A DNA stretch of 64,000 nucleotides from Variovorax sp. YR216 (lineage in GTDB: Bacteria; Pseudomonadota; Gammaproteobacteria; Burkholderiales; Burkholderiaceae_C), in contig NZ_FNRO01000016.1 in the NCBI RefSeq assembly GCF_900107745.1, positions 1 to 64,000 of the forward strand, given 5' to 3'. Position 1 is the first letter of the stretch, and the number at the start of each line of letters is the position of its first letter. Both the position numbers and the translations under genes were made by a program. Shown one piece after another: positions 26,444 to 35,181 of this stretch. Below the pieces are notes generated by a model. That model was given only the letters and a program-made list of their open reading frames with translations, ran no database searches and was not told where the DNA came from.

Positions 26444-27508
26444 TCAGGCTGTGAACACTTTGCGCAGGAAGCCCTGGTTGCCTCCGTTGCGGTTGGGCGC
26501 AAAGCCATTGGCGGCCAGCGACTGTTCCACGGTGTCGTAGAACACGCCGATCCTGCTGATCTCGCGCGCTTCCTTCGCGGTGGCAATCGGGCGGCCGAAT
26601 TCTTCGGAGATGCGCACCAGTTGCTCGATCTGCGAGACCGTGCTGGCCTTGGCGCTGCGCTTCTGATTCCACAGGCAGTCCTCGGTGCCGCAGCGCACGT
26701 GCAGGCCCGCGGCAATGCCCCACATGTTCACGGGCAGCACGTTTCGCACGTTGCTCTCCACGGTGAGAACCGCGCCATCGGGCACGGCGCGCACGAAGTT
26801 GGCCAGGCTGTAGAGGCTGGGCGCATCCATGCCGCCGCCGATCGCCACCCAGTTCATCACCAGCGGGCCCTTGTAGACGCCCTTGCGCATAAGGCGCTCG
26901 ACCGACTCGAAGCTGTTGATGTTGTAGCACTGGAACGCGCTCTGGATGCCCGCCTTGGTCAGGCGGCGGATGTGCTCTTCCACCCAGCCGGGCTGAGCGG
27001 GCACTGTCATTTCCTTGTAGGCGTTGAAGATGGACGGGATCTGGCGCGAGGTGCCTTCGAAGTCCGCGTCCTCGGCCTGTTCGGTCACGTTCATCTGCGA
27101 GGTGTTGACCGTTACCGTCACCTGATCCGGCACCGGCTCCAGCTCGGCCAGCATGTGGCGTGTGTCGTCGCTGAGCCACTTGGCCGCTGCGCCTTCGGTC
27201 TCGGGCGCGAAGCTGATGGATCCGCCCACCTGGATGATCATCTCCGGCACGGCCTTGCGCACACCCGCGATCAGTTCATTGAACTTGGACAGGCGCTTGC
27301 TGCCCTTGCCGTCGAGCTCGCGCACATGCAAATGCAGCACCGTCGCGCCGGCGTTGTAGCAGTCCACGGCCTTCTGGATCTGCTCCTCCATGGTGACCGG
27401 GATGTCTTCGGGAAAGTCGGAAGGCAGCCAGCCCGGTGCATAGGGCGCGGCGGTGATGATCAGGGGTTGCTGGTTCTCGGGGAACAGGTGGCCGTCTAGG
27501 AAATTCAT
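26444..27508 (-). CDS. BKACE-family beta-keto acid cleavage enzyme (long form)
   Basis: A protein of 354 residues from ATG 27508. Very similar over its length to the enzyme at 21358-22416 (same MNFLDGHLFPEN opening, same GATVLHLHVREL zinc motif, same QVGGSISFAPET loop) and to the gene end at the left edge. This indicates recent duplication of a module. Third gene of the operon Bug-TauD-BKACE-BKACE. It should release acetoacetate and an acyl-CoA from a beta-keto acid and acetyl-CoA. Confidence 0.92.
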   Translation of the reverse strand: MNFLDGHLFPENQQPLIITAAPYAPGWLPSDFPEDIPVTMEEQIQKAVDCYNAGATVLHLHVRELDGKGSKRLSKFNELIAGVRKAVPEMIIQVGGSISFAPETEGAAAKWLSDDTRHMLAELEPVPDQVTVTVNTSQMNVTEQAEDADFEGTSRQIPSIFNAYKEMTVPAQPGWVEEHIRRLTKAGIQSAFQCYNINSFESVERLMRKGVYKGPLVMNWVAIGGGMDAPSLYSLANFVRAVPDGAVLTVESNVRNVLPVNMWGIAAGLHVRCGTEDCLWNQKRSAKASTVSQIEQLVRISEEFGRPIATAKEAREISRIGVFYDTVEQSLAANGFAPNRNGGNQGFLRKVFTA

Positions 27509-27546
27509 GGCTGCACTCCAATGGAAAGACTTGAATGAAATCGGAT

Positions 27547-28392
27547 TCAGTAGGGGATGTCGCCGACGATCCCGGCGCGTTCCATCTTGCGTGGCGCGGG
27601 GAAGTAGTCGTTGCAGGCGTAGTGCTGCGTGCTGCGGTTGTCCCAGACGACGATGTCGCCCGGCTTCCATGACCAGCGCACCTGGTATTCGGGAATGCTC
27701 GCGCGGCTGGTCAGGTAGTTCAGCAGCAGCGATGCGCCGGGTGACTTGTCGATGCCGTGGCGCACGTTCTCGGGGGTGCTCCAGTTCACGAAGTGCGACG
27801 TGAAGCCCGCACCTACGAACAGCACCTTCTCGCCCGTTTCCGGGTGGGTGCGCACCACCGGGTGTTCAGCAGCGGGGTGCTCCTGCACGAGCTTGGCGCG
27901 CGCATCGGGCGTCATCACCGCGCCGAAGCTGTGCTCGATGCTGGCCTTGGCGCGCAAGGGGGCGATCTGCGACTTGACGTAGTCCGGCAGTTCTTCGTAT
28001 GCCTTCACCATGTTGACCCAGATGGTGTCGCCCCCGATCTCCGGGCACTCGATGCAGCGCAGCACCGCACCCATGGCGGGATTGGGCCTCCACAGTCCGT
28101 CGCAGTGGTAGACGTTCTCGTAGCTGTGCGGGTTGTCGCTGCGGTAGATGCGCACCAGGCCGGGATGGTCGGGATCGCTGCCGACCACCGGGTGGTCTTC
28201 CAGCGGACCGAAGCAGCGCGCGAAGGCCACATGCTCTGCGCGGGTGATGTCCTGTCCGCGAAAGAACAGCACGCGATGTTTGAGCAGCAGGTCCTTGATC
28301 GGCGCGAACTGCGCCGGGTCGCGTGATGCTTCGCCCAGGTGGACTTCATTGATCTCGGCGCCGATGGTGGGGGTGAGTTGCCGGACTTTCAT
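27547..28392 (-). CDS. TauD/TfdA-family Fe(II)/2-oxoglutarate dioxygenase
   Basis: A protein of 281 residues. Iron ligands His96 and Asp98 (NVYHCDGLW) and His257 (RSTQHYACNDY); RKMERAGIVGDIPY at the C-terminus supplies the 2-oxoglutarate arginine. It is closer to the enzyme at 8859 than to 22442 in its C-terminus. Lies between Bug and BKACE genes. As with its paralogues the substrate is not readable from sequence. Confidence 0.93.
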   Translation of the reverse strand: MKVRQLTPTIGAEINEVHLGEASRDPAQFAPIKDLLLKHRVLFFRGQDITRAEHVAFARCFGPLEDHPVVGSDPDHPGLVRIYRSDNPHSYENVYHCDGLWRPNPAMGAVLRCIECPEIGGDTIWVNMVKAYEELPDYVKSQIAPLRAKASIEHSFGAVMTPDARAKLVQEHPAAEHPVVRTHPETGEKVLFVGAGFTSHFVNWSTPENVRHGIDKSPGASLLLNYLTSRASIPEYQVRWSWKPGDIVVWDNRSTQHYACNDYFPAPRKMERAGIVGDIPY

Positions 28393-28405
28393 CGCCGAAT
28401 CTCCA

Positions 28406-29365
28406 TCACATCTTGATCTCGTACTTGCGGACGATCGCCGCGTTGCGCTCGGACATCTCGCGCGTGTCGCGCTTCAGTGCGGCGGTGTCGGTCTGGATCT
28501 CAGGCTCCAGGCCGACGTCCAGCAACTTCTGGTGCACGCCGGGTGCGCTGGCTGCCTTGGTCACAGCCTTCTGAATCTGGGCCAGCAGCTCGGGCTTGAG
28601 CTTGGGTGAGCCGATCATTCCCACCCAGCCCACGAACTGGATTTCGGGATAGCCCAGTTCCGTCATCGTGGGAACGTCAGGCAGATGCTGCGAACGCTTG
28701 GCTCCCGAGAAGCCATAGGCGCGCAGCTTGCCCGCCTTGATCAGCGGCACGGAGGTGAGCATGCCGTCGAACATCATGTCCACCTGACCGCCCAGCACGT
28801 GTTGCAACGCCGGAGGAGAGCCTTGATAGCCTACGTGCTGAAAGTCCAGTCCGGCCTTGTCGCTGAGGATCAGCCCCGCGTAGTGCGAGACAGTGCCGGG
28901 GCTGTAGCTGGCATAGGTGCCGCTTCCCTTTCGCGTCTGCAGATAAGCCAGCAGACTTTTGAAGTCCGTCGCCGGAACCTTGGCGGAGGTGACCAGCACC
29001 ACGCCCGAACGCGCGAGCGAGGCAATGGGCAGCACGTCCTTGAGCGGGTCATAGGGCGGCTTCATCACATGCGGAATCTCGGCCAGTGCATTGCTCGCCG
29101 TAATCGCAAGCGTGTGGCCATCAGGGGGCGCCTGCAGCATGGCCTGGATCCCGATCGCCGCGCCCGCGCCGGGCTTGTTCTCCACCACGACGGGCTGGCC
29201 CAGGTCGCTGGACAGCTGCTGCCCCACTACGCGGGCCACGATGTCCATGGTGCCGCCCGGCGGTGCGGCAACGATGAGCTTGATCGGTTTGTCTGGCCAG
29301 GCCCAGGCGCTGCAGGCCAGGGCCATTCCCAGTGCTGCTGCAGCGGCGCGAACGTGTTGTTGCAT
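28406..29365 (-). CDS. Bug/TctC-family periplasmic solute-binding protein
   Basis: A protein of 319 residues from ATG 29365 (GGAGACA upstream). The signal peptide ends near SAWAWP, then KPIKLIVAAPPGGTMDIVAR and VVVENKPGAGAAIG. Closely related to the Bug protein at 20371. It is the first gene of the operon 29365-25494; its promoter region contains two 17-base direct repeats with a 21-base period. Confidence 0.93.
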   Translation of the reverse strand: MQQHVRAAAAALGMALACSAWAWPDKPIKLIVAAPPGGTMDIVARVVGQQLSSDLGQPVVVENKPGAGAAIGIQAMLQAPPDGHTLAITASNALAEIPHVMKPPYDPLKDVLPIASLARSGVVLVTSAKVPATDFKSLLAYLQTRKGSGTYASYSPGTVSHYAGLILSDKAGLDFQHVGYQGSPPALQHVLGGQVDMMFDGMLTSVPLIKAGKLRAYGFSGAKRSQHLPDVPTMTELGYPEIQFVGWVGMIGSPKLKPELLAQIQKAVTKAASAPGVHQKLLDVGLEPEIQTDTAALKRDTREMSERNAAIVRKYEIKM

Positions 29366-29420
29366 CGCGATGTCTCCATTGTGGTGGGCGCAAGTTTGTG
29401 CCCTCAGGCCGTCCTGCGGC

Positions 29421-29458
29421 TTGTGAATTTGGGACATCAACTTGCGAACTTGGGACAT
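29421..29458. promoter_or_regulatory. Two 17-base direct repeats (21-bp period) upstream of Bug operon
   Basis: TTGTGAATTTGGGACAT (29421-29437) and TTGCGAACTTGGGACAT (29442-29458) differ at two positions and are 21 bases apart. They lie 56-93 bases upstream of the Bug start at 29365. The period fits AraC-type binding on one helical face. The repeat does not match that at 23376, so another AraC protein would bind here. Confidence 0.5.
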
Positions 29459-29797
29459 TTGACTGCTGGCGCGAAAAGCAAAATGAATGACATGGAAAGC
29501 AAAGCAAGGCCCCGGCAGCAACGCGATGATGGATCGTCTGGTTTCGAGAATGCTTTCACGTGCATGAGAGGATGAAGTCCACATGAGAAAGGCCACCAAG
29601 TCTTTGTCCAAGGTGATCGGGCGCGTGGTGCTCACGGCGTTCGAGGCCACCCGCCTCATCGCAAGCGACATGCGCCATGCCGTGCATCTCGAACTCGCGC
29701 AACACGTTCACGATGGCAGTCTTGGCCGGACCATGCTGCAAGACGCCCCTCCTGCGCGAGTAACCTCATCTCGTATCACCAAGGAAGAATCTGACCC
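29459..29797. other. Intergenic stretch with no convincing gene
   Basis: Between the direct repeats and the thiamine-diphosphate enzyme gene I see only short open frames on both strands (for example 29583-29801 on the + strand) with no family resemblance. AAGGAA before ATG 29798 is the ribosome site of the next gene. The promoter of that gene must be here but no clear -35/-10 pair stands out. Confidence 0.5.
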
Positions 29798-31339
29798 ATG
29801 AACGGCGCGAAGAGTTTGGTACGAACCCTGTTGGCTTCTGGCGTAGACACCTGCTTTGCCAATCCCGGCACCAGCGAGATGCACTTCGTGGCGGCGCTGG
29901 ACCAAGTGCCGGGCATGAACTGCGTACTGGGTCTGCAAGAGAACATCGTGACCGGGATGGCCGATGGCTACTTTCGTATCGCCGGCAAGCCCGCTTGTAC
30001 GCTGCTTCACTGCGGGCCGGGACTGGCCAACGGCATGGCCAATCTGCACAACGCGCGCCGTGCACGCAGCGGCATCGTCAATATCGTGGGGGATCAGGCC
30101 ACGTTCCATCGCCCTTTCGATGCGGCGTTGACTGCCGACACCACTGGCATGGCGCGAACCGTGTCGTCATGGGTGCGGACCAGCACCCGTTCAGCCGACC
30201 TCGGCCGCGATGCAGCGGAGGCGGTCCGCGCGGCGCGTGTCGTTCCGGGGCAGGTTGCCACTTTGATCCTGCCCGCTGACGTGTCGTGGGAAGAGGGCGG
30301 TGTGGTGAGCGCGCCGATCGAAGCCCCACAGCCCCCCGGCATCGATGGCGGCGCAATTGAAGGCGCGGCGCGTATGCTGCGCACCCAAAGCGACGTGCTG
30401 ATCCTGTTGGACGGCCCCGCTGCGCTGAGCGAAGCGCAGGCCCTGGCCTGGCGCGTGGCCTGCGCCACCGGCGCGTCGCTGATGAACAGCTATATGGCCG
30501 CGCACGTTTCGCGTGGCCGAGGCCGTGTGCCCGTTGAGCGGGTGCCGTACGCCATGGGCAAGGCTCTCGAGGCGCTGGAGCGGTTCAGGCACGTCATTCT
30601 GGTCAATGCGGAACCGCCCGTGGGCTTCTTCGGCTACCCCGGCATGCCATCGGTACAGCATCATCCCCAAACTCAATTCCACGTGCTCTCGCGGCCAGAC
30701 CAGGATCCTGTCGAAGCCTTGCAAGGTTTGGTGCGGGCGCTCAATGCTCCGCAGGCGGCCGTCCCCGACCCGGGCCCGCGCCCCGAACCGGTACGCGGCG
30801 CGCCGACGCCGGAGGGATTGGCGCAGACGCTCGCGGCGCTGATGCCTGATGACGCGATCGTGTCCGACGAGAGCGTGTCCTACGGTCGGGGCTTCTACCC
30901 GTTGACGCATGCCGCACCGCCCCATGACTGGCTGCACCTCGTGGGCGGCGCCATTGGCGCCGGCATGCCCATGGCCACCGGCGCGGCGATCGCCGCCGGA
31001 AAGCGGCGCCGTGTGATCAATCTGCAGGCCGACGGCTCCGCCATGTACACACTGCAATCGTTGTGGACGCAGGCGCGCGAGCGGTTACCCGTTACGACCG
31101 TCCTGCTCAACAATCGCAAGTACAACATCCTGATCGGCGAGTACACGAGCGTGGGCGCCATCCCTGGACCCACGGCCATGAGCATGCTGGACCTGGGCAA
31201 CCCGTCGCTCGACTGGGTTCGATTGGCCAAGGGCATGGGCGTTGAAGCCGCTTGCGCGACGACCTTGGACGAATGCGCGGATCTGATGACGAGCAGCTTT
31301 GGCATGAGCGCGCCGTTCCTGATCGAACTCATGGTCTGA
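29798..31339 (+). CDS. Thiamine-diphosphate enzyme, acetolactate synthase large-subunit-like
   Basis: A protein of 513 residues. The ThDP-activating glutamate is Glu48 (LGLQENIVTGMADGY); CFANPGTSEMHF precedes it. The C-terminal ThDP-Mg site begins ADGSAMYTLQSLW and ends LLNNRKYNIL. It belongs to the IlvB/benzoylformate-decarboxylase superfamily, in the group annotated as acetolactate synthase but without a small subunit, so a catabolic 2-oxo acid decarboxylase or carboligase role is likelier than valine synthesis. The gene stands alone on the + strand. A homologous C-terminal fragment survives at 51270-51527. Confidence 0.9.
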   Translation: MNGAKSLVRTLLASGVDTCFANPGTSEMHFVAALDQVPGMNCVLGLQENIVTGMADGYFRIAGKPACTLLHCGPGLANGMANLHNARRARSGIVNIVGDQATFHRPFDAALTADTTGMARTVSSWVRTSTRSADLGRDAAEAVRAARVVPGQVATLILPADVSWEEGGVVSAPIEAPQPPGIDGGAIEGAARMLRTQSDVLILLDGPAALSEAQALAWRVACATGASLMNSYMAAHVSRGRGRVPVERVPYAMGKALEALERFRHVILVNAEPPVGFFGYPGMPSVQHHPQTQFHVLSRPDQDPVEALQGLVRALNAPQAAVPDPGPRPEPVRGAPTPEGLAQTLAALMPDDAIVSDESVSYGRGFYPLTHAAPPHDWLHLVGGAIGAGMPMATGAAIAAGKRRRVINLQADGSAMYTLQSLWTQARERLPVTTVLLNNRKYNILIGEYTSVGAIPGPTAMSMLDLGNPSLDWVRLAKGMGVEAACATTLDECADLMTSSFGMSAPFLIELMV

Positions 31340-31874
31340 ACTGGCGGCGTATCAAGCCGTCGAAGACTGAAACTTAGGGCAAGCTGGCGCAGAGGAATTT
31401 CGAGTTGCAAGGATGATCCGACCCTTGTGCGACCACCGCGTGCGACTACCGTCCCTTTCTGCAGGCCGCTACGCCGTGTGCCATCTTCAACGTGTTTGTG
31501 CGGCACTCAATGGGAACGCGCTGTCTGGGGCCGAGAGCCTGCTGCTCTGCAAGCTTCAGCGAGCGGGCCAATCCAGCCGACGCTTCAAGTACTCCCAAGA
31601 GCTGACGCCGAGCGAGTACCGGGAGTCCTCCCAGGTGCCACGTCAGGCGGGGCCGGCCCCTTGCGCCTCGCCCGCTCGATTCGGTGGTAGACGATTTGAA
31701 TGGGGGCGTCACGAACGACCGAAGGGCACCCAAGGTGCAGTCATCCGCATCGGCCGGGTCGGAAGACCGCTTTCGCTGCGATCGCGCCGATGAACGCTTC
31801 ACAGCGAGCTTCTGAAGCGAGCGTCGAGTTGCGTCTGGGCCGCCGGTGGGGGAGCGGATTACCTTGTTGTTGTG
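31340..31874. other. Decayed intergenic region with a short repeat
   Basis: About 535 bases without an intact gene. It contains a possible AraC relic (31560-31640), a copy of the short core repeat at 31765-31779, and otherwise open frames without family features. It marks the left border of the accessory nuclease region. Confidence 0.5.
31560..31640 (+). pseudogene. Possible relic of an AraC helix-turn-helix C-terminus
   Basis: One frame reads SSRRFKYSQELTPSEYRES, which resembles the last helix and the closing TPSEYR motif of AraC-family regulators. The sequence before and after has no matching domain, so only a fragment would be left. The match is short. Confidence 0.3.
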
Positions 31875-32795
31875 TCAGTTCATATTCAAGCCAAAGGTGC
31901 GCGAACCTAGCGCGACCTTCCAGTACGACTCGCGTTGGATTACCTCCCTGCGCGGTGTGCTCGCCGGAAGCGTCTCGAGGAGCGTGAATCGCAGATCCAG
32001 CTCGCGCCCAGGTCCCGTCGCGAGCACATCGGCGAGCATCCTGTTGCCTCCGTGACCCGTGGTCGCATAGTTTGTCCAGCGCTGGAGTAGCCCTTGGGCA
32101 CCTGACGCTGATCCGACGTAGTGCTGCCCACCGCGCTCGTCTGTGATCAGGTAGATTCCGGTCACGCTGGCCAATTCTTGCTGCCATGTTGCATCTCGTA
32201 GTGCCATGCGGAGTTCCGCCATCACCAGCGAGGCACCTGCAAGCCCTGGAAATGGAATCGCCGATTCCACTTGCGCCGTGATTGCGTATCCGCGACCCAC
32301 CCTTGTGTGGAATTCACCATCGACTTGTTCACACGGATTTGGCGTTGCGCCGCGCGTCCGAGCGGCCTTGGGAGGACGTAGGACACGACGCCACGCCAGC
32401 TCTCTGCCGGTCCATTCGATTTCCAGCCTTAGACGCAGATGCGCAAGCAGATCGAGCTCGCACAGGTCGTGGTAGTAGCCGCCCCAATCTTCCGTTAGTG
32501 GCTCGAAGCTTCCCTCGAGCAGCCCCTGGCGAATTGCCTCGCCGGCGGGCACAACGCCTTCAACACGCCAAATGCCCAGAAGGAGCGCGTGGCCAGGTCG
32601 GTTGCCGTGAAAGGCAATGAGAAGACTTCCTACAGGCATCGTTCTGCGCTGCATCGCCTGATACAAGGTCAACGCGCGGGTGCCGATGTACTTGACTAGG
32701 GGGTATCGCTTGTCCTTGTGGCGCATCAGCGTTACCTGTTGAGCGTGGAGGTCGACGCCGCTCGCCTTTAGGAGGTCAAGTAGATCTTCATTCAT
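31875..32795 (-). CDS. GIY-YIG nuclease-domain protein
   Basis: A protein of 306 residues from ATG 32795. The C-terminal third is a GIY-YIG nuclease: GIY at 213-215, YVG at 226-228, Arg239 in QRW, Glu289 in QRESYWK, and a closing GLNMN. The N-terminal 200 residues form a separate region (YPLVKYIGTRALTLYQ, EDWGGYYHDLCELDLL) that I do not recognise and that may bind nucleic acid or a partner. All main catalytic positions look present. It is divergent from the NYN gene, with only 58 bases between the two starts, suggesting shared control. Base composition looks less GC-rich than in the catabolic region. Confidence 0.85.
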   Translation of the reverse strand: MNEDLLDLLKASGVDLHAQQVTLMRHKDKRYPLVKYIGTRALTLYQAMQRRTMPVGSLLIAFHGNRPGHALLLGIWRVEGVVPAGEAIRQGLLEGSFEPLTEDWGGYYHDLCELDLLAHLRLRLEIEWTGRELAWRRVLRPPKAARTRGATPNPCEQVDGEFHTRVGRGYAITAQVESAIPFPGLAGASLVMAELRMALRDATWQQELASVTGIYLITDERGGQHYVGSASGAQGLLQRWTNYATTGHGGNRMLADVLATGPGRELDLRFTLLETLPASTPRREVIQRESYWKVALGSRTFGLNMN

Positions 32796-32853
32796 TGCGC
32801 GCGACTGTAGCGAAAATGGCTCATGTCGAGGCAACGCTAAGATCCGGAAGACC

Positions 32854-34218
32854 ATGAAGAGCGCACTTTTTGTCGATTTCGACAACGTCTTTTCTCTGCT
32901 CCGTCAGCTGCAACCCAGCGCCGCGGAACAGTTCGCCCGCCACCCCGACGTTTGGATCCACTGGTTGACTCACTCGTTCGCCATGCCCGAACCCCATGCA
33001 GAGGGTGAGCGTCGCCGCCTCTTAGTCAGAAGGTGCTACCTGAACCCAAATTGGTACCAAGTCTACCGACACGCTTTTTTGCGGGCCGGGTTTGAGATTG
33101 TCGACTGTCCTCCGGTAACGAGCCAAGGGAAGACGAGCACCGATATTCACTTGGTCCTGGATGCAGTGGATCTTCTGCAGCACGGTACGCACTATGACGA
33201 GTTCATTGTGTTTTCCGCCGACGCCGACTTCACTCCGCTATTGCGCAAGCTTCGGCGCCATGACCGTCGCACAACCGTGCTGGCGATTGGCTTTCCTTCG
33301 GCGGCGTACCAGGCGTCGGCGGACCTCCTCATTCCTGAGCGCTTGTTTGTCGGCGAGGCCCTCTATCCCGCGCAGGCCAATGTTGACTCAGGGCCTTTGA
33401 CGGGGCACGAGCAGAAGGGTTCCGACCGCGTCTTGAATGATCGCCCGTCGCCCGCGCTTGTCGGTCCGCCCGCATCGGCTCCAACAACGTCTCAGGCGCC
33501 GACAGCCCCAAGATCGGCTAGGCCAGCGACCGCAAGCGAATTGTCGGAGATAGCCAATCGGATCTGGCAAACCGTCGACGAATCTGTTTCGCCTGTGAAC
33601 GGTGGTCCGCTGGCATCCCGCCTGAAGGCTGAATTTCCAGAAGCACTCGAGAACTGGAATGGTTCCGGTGGCTTCCGACCATTCCTTACGTCCTTAAACC
33701 TAGCGCGCCTCGTATGGCTGGGCGGATCTGGCGGCCGGCTGCTGGACCCCGCTCGTCACGAGGTAGAGGGGAGGTCGACACAGGACGAGCCGGATTCGCC
33801 ATGGGGAGGAGAAGGCGAAATCTTTCCGGTGGTGAAAGAAGTGTGTTCCCTCACCAAGGCACCAATGCTTGCGCCCACGGAGCTGAGGCAGGTTCTCAAG
33901 GCGCTCAGCACCGAACTCGCAGAAGGTTCCTTCCAGCCAAGCACAACCGCCGCGCAGGTTTGTTCTCGCTGCCTCTCGTCGACTGGCCTGCGTGTGCGCC
34001 AGCGAGACGTGGCTTTCCTTATCAAGGGCATGCAGCTGAACGGGCATGTATTCGGCCAAGGCCAGGACGACGTAGTTACGTTGGGGTCTCGACTCGTCGA
34101 TCAAGTCCTGTTCCTTTGCGCGCGAGAACAGTTGGTTCTTGATGAAGCCGAAGTTGCCGCTGTTCGACTCTGGGTTACCGGAGAGGGTGCGCCTGCGAAG
34201 GTGCCAGCAAGCGACTGA
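32854..34218 (+). CDS. NYN-domain RNase with LOTUS/OST-HTH-like region
   Basis: A protein of 454 residues. The N-terminal 170 residues are a PIN-like NYN domain: LFVDFDNV with Asp8 and Asp10, KTSTDIHLVLDAVDLL with Asp97, and VFSADADFTPLLRKL with Asp123 and Asp125, all the acidic residues expected for a metal-dependent RNase. A Pro/Ser/Ala-rich linker (about 195-230) leads to a LOTUS/OST-HTH-like module (about 230-305, GGPLASRLKAEF, GGFRPFLTSL) and a further helical region to the end. NYN-LOTUS proteins process or surveil RNA in many systems. Divergent partner: the GIY-YIG gene. Confidence 0.85.
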   Translation: MKSALFVDFDNVFSLLRQLQPSAAEQFARHPDVWIHWLTHSFAMPEPHAEGERRRLLVRRCYLNPNWYQVYRHAFLRAGFEIVDCPPVTSQGKTSTDIHLVLDAVDLLQHGTHYDEFIVFSADADFTPLLRKLRRHDRRTTVLAIGFPSAAYQASADLLIPERLFVGEALYPAQANVDSGPLTGHEQKGSDRVLNDRPSPALVGPPASAPTTSQAPTAPRSARPATASELSEIANRIWQTVDESVSPVNGGPLASRLKAEFPEALENWNGSGGFRPFLTSLNLARLVWLGGSGGRLLDPARHEVEGRSTQDEPDSPWGGEGEIFPVVKEVCSLTKAPMLAPTELRQVLKALSTELAEGSFQPSTTAAQVCSRCLSSTGLRVRQRDVAFLIKGMQLNGHVFGQGQDDVVTLGSRLVDQVLFLCAREQLVLDEAEVAAVRLWVTGEGAPAKVPASD

Positions 34219-34441
34219 GCCCTTTGGGACTCGATGCTTCGAAGGCTCAGGTGGAATTCTGGCGAAGTGCTCGACTTCTGGCTGTCGATGAAGGTGCAGC
34301 CGTGATTGTCTGAAGAGCAACGGGATGCAGTCATCATCCCGTGGCCAGTCGAACGTCGGCTTTCGCTGCGATGCGTGCACCATGCTGCCGGACTAAGCAA
34401 AGGTTGGCCTACTTCGCTCACACAATCTTCTGTACTGGGAA
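34219..34441. other. Short intergenic gap with a repeat core
   Basis: A 223-base gap between convergent NYN and PLD genes. It holds a copy of the short core (CGTCGGCTTTCGCTGC, 34354-34369). No gene or clear terminator is seen. Confidence 0.4.
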
Positions 34442-34918
34442 CTAGGCAGACTGACGAGTTGGTCCACTGCCTACCGCAGCACTCAGATGCGCTAGATAGG
34501 CACGGAGCTGTTGCCCTAGAGGATCGGCCAGACTTCCGTTCAGATGTACGCACAACTCATCGTTGGACTGGAGGCCACCCAATGTGATGTTCGCCGAACC
34601 GATGACGGCGCTGAAGTTGCTTTCCGATTCGAAGTAGTACAGCTTGGTGTGAAGCGCAACTTTGGTGCAGGCCACGAAGATCCCGACACCAGGAATTGCG
34701 CGCAGGTCGACCAACTCTGATTCTGGCGTGGTTCGTTGTTCGGTATAGATAGTGATGCTCGCGCCGTTGCGAATGGCCTTCGTGATTGAGGGTACAAGCA
34801 GGGCGGCCCCTTTGCGCTTTATCCAACCGGAACACAGGGTAGACCTCTTCGATGAAGCGATGAGGTCAGCCAAGACTGTGGCGTTGGTTGGGCGTTGAAA
34901 ATTGGTGATCAGTTCCAT
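34442..34918 (-). CDS. Minimal phospholipase-D-superfamily (PLDc) nuclease
   Basis: A protein of 158 residues with one HKD-type motif: His90 and Lys92 in VALHTKLYYF, then AVIGSANITLGGLQSNDEL with Ser108, Asn110 and Glu121. A single-motif PLD enzyme must dimerise to make an active site, as in Nuc or the BfiI catalytic domain. The N-terminal half (ASSKRSTLCSGWIKRKG) matches the usual first strands. No signal peptide, so it is cytoplasmic and more likely to act on nucleic acids than on lipids. It is monocistronic between convergent NYN and a long upstream gap. Confidence 0.8.
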   Translation of the reverse strand: MELITNFQRPTNATVLADLIASSKRSTLCSGWIKRKGAALLVPSITKAIRNGASITIYTEQRTTPESELVDLRAIPGVGIFVACTKVALHTKLYYFESESNFSAVIGSANITLGGLQSNDELCVHLNGSLADPLGQQLRAYLAHLSAAVGSGPTRQSA

Positions 34919-35084
34919 TCGACCAATTGTCCAGCGGACTGCTGTCAGTTGGCTTCATGGCTCACATGGGTCCAAACGTGTCGACAGGTTTGACCAGAAG
35001 AGCGGTAGTTGGCGAACACCTTGTCAACCAGCCGCTTTCACGACCTGCCTGCCGGTGCCGCAGCGATGCTGGGCTGCACATTTT

Positions 35085-35102
35085 TCGTGAAGCATTTCAC
35101 GA
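35085..35102. promoter_or_regulatory. Perfect short inverted repeat, possible operator
   Basis: TCGTGAA (35085-35091) and TTCACGA (35096-35102) form a perfect 7-base inverted repeat around GCAT. It lies 174 bases upstream of the nuclease start. A dimeric repressor site is a fair guess; no regulator gene is encoded in the unit. Confidence 0.4.
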
Positions 35103-35134
35103 TTCATGGCGCTACGAGCGCGCGCCTGTAAATT

Positions 35135-35181
35135 AGAACGGCCTTCGTTTGAATACCCCTATGAGACTGGCCGGCCGTTCT
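35135..35181. repeat. Long-loop inverted repeat AGAACGGCC/GGCCGTTCT
   Basis: AGAACGGCC (35135-35143) and GGCCGTTCT (35173-35181) are perfect 9-base complements separated by 29 bases. On RNA this would be a stable stem about 95 bases ahead of the nuclease start. It may be a leader structure or a recombination boundary. Confidence 0.45.

Noticed and set aside
26430..27179. Upstream extension that would fuse a long N-terminal part to the BKACE at 25494
   Set aside because: The extension is an out-of-frame reading of the BKACE at 26444-27508; the protein proper starts at 26429.
29583..29801. Possible 72-residue gene on the + strand
   Set aside because: No ribosome site or family resemblance; runs into the start of the following gene.
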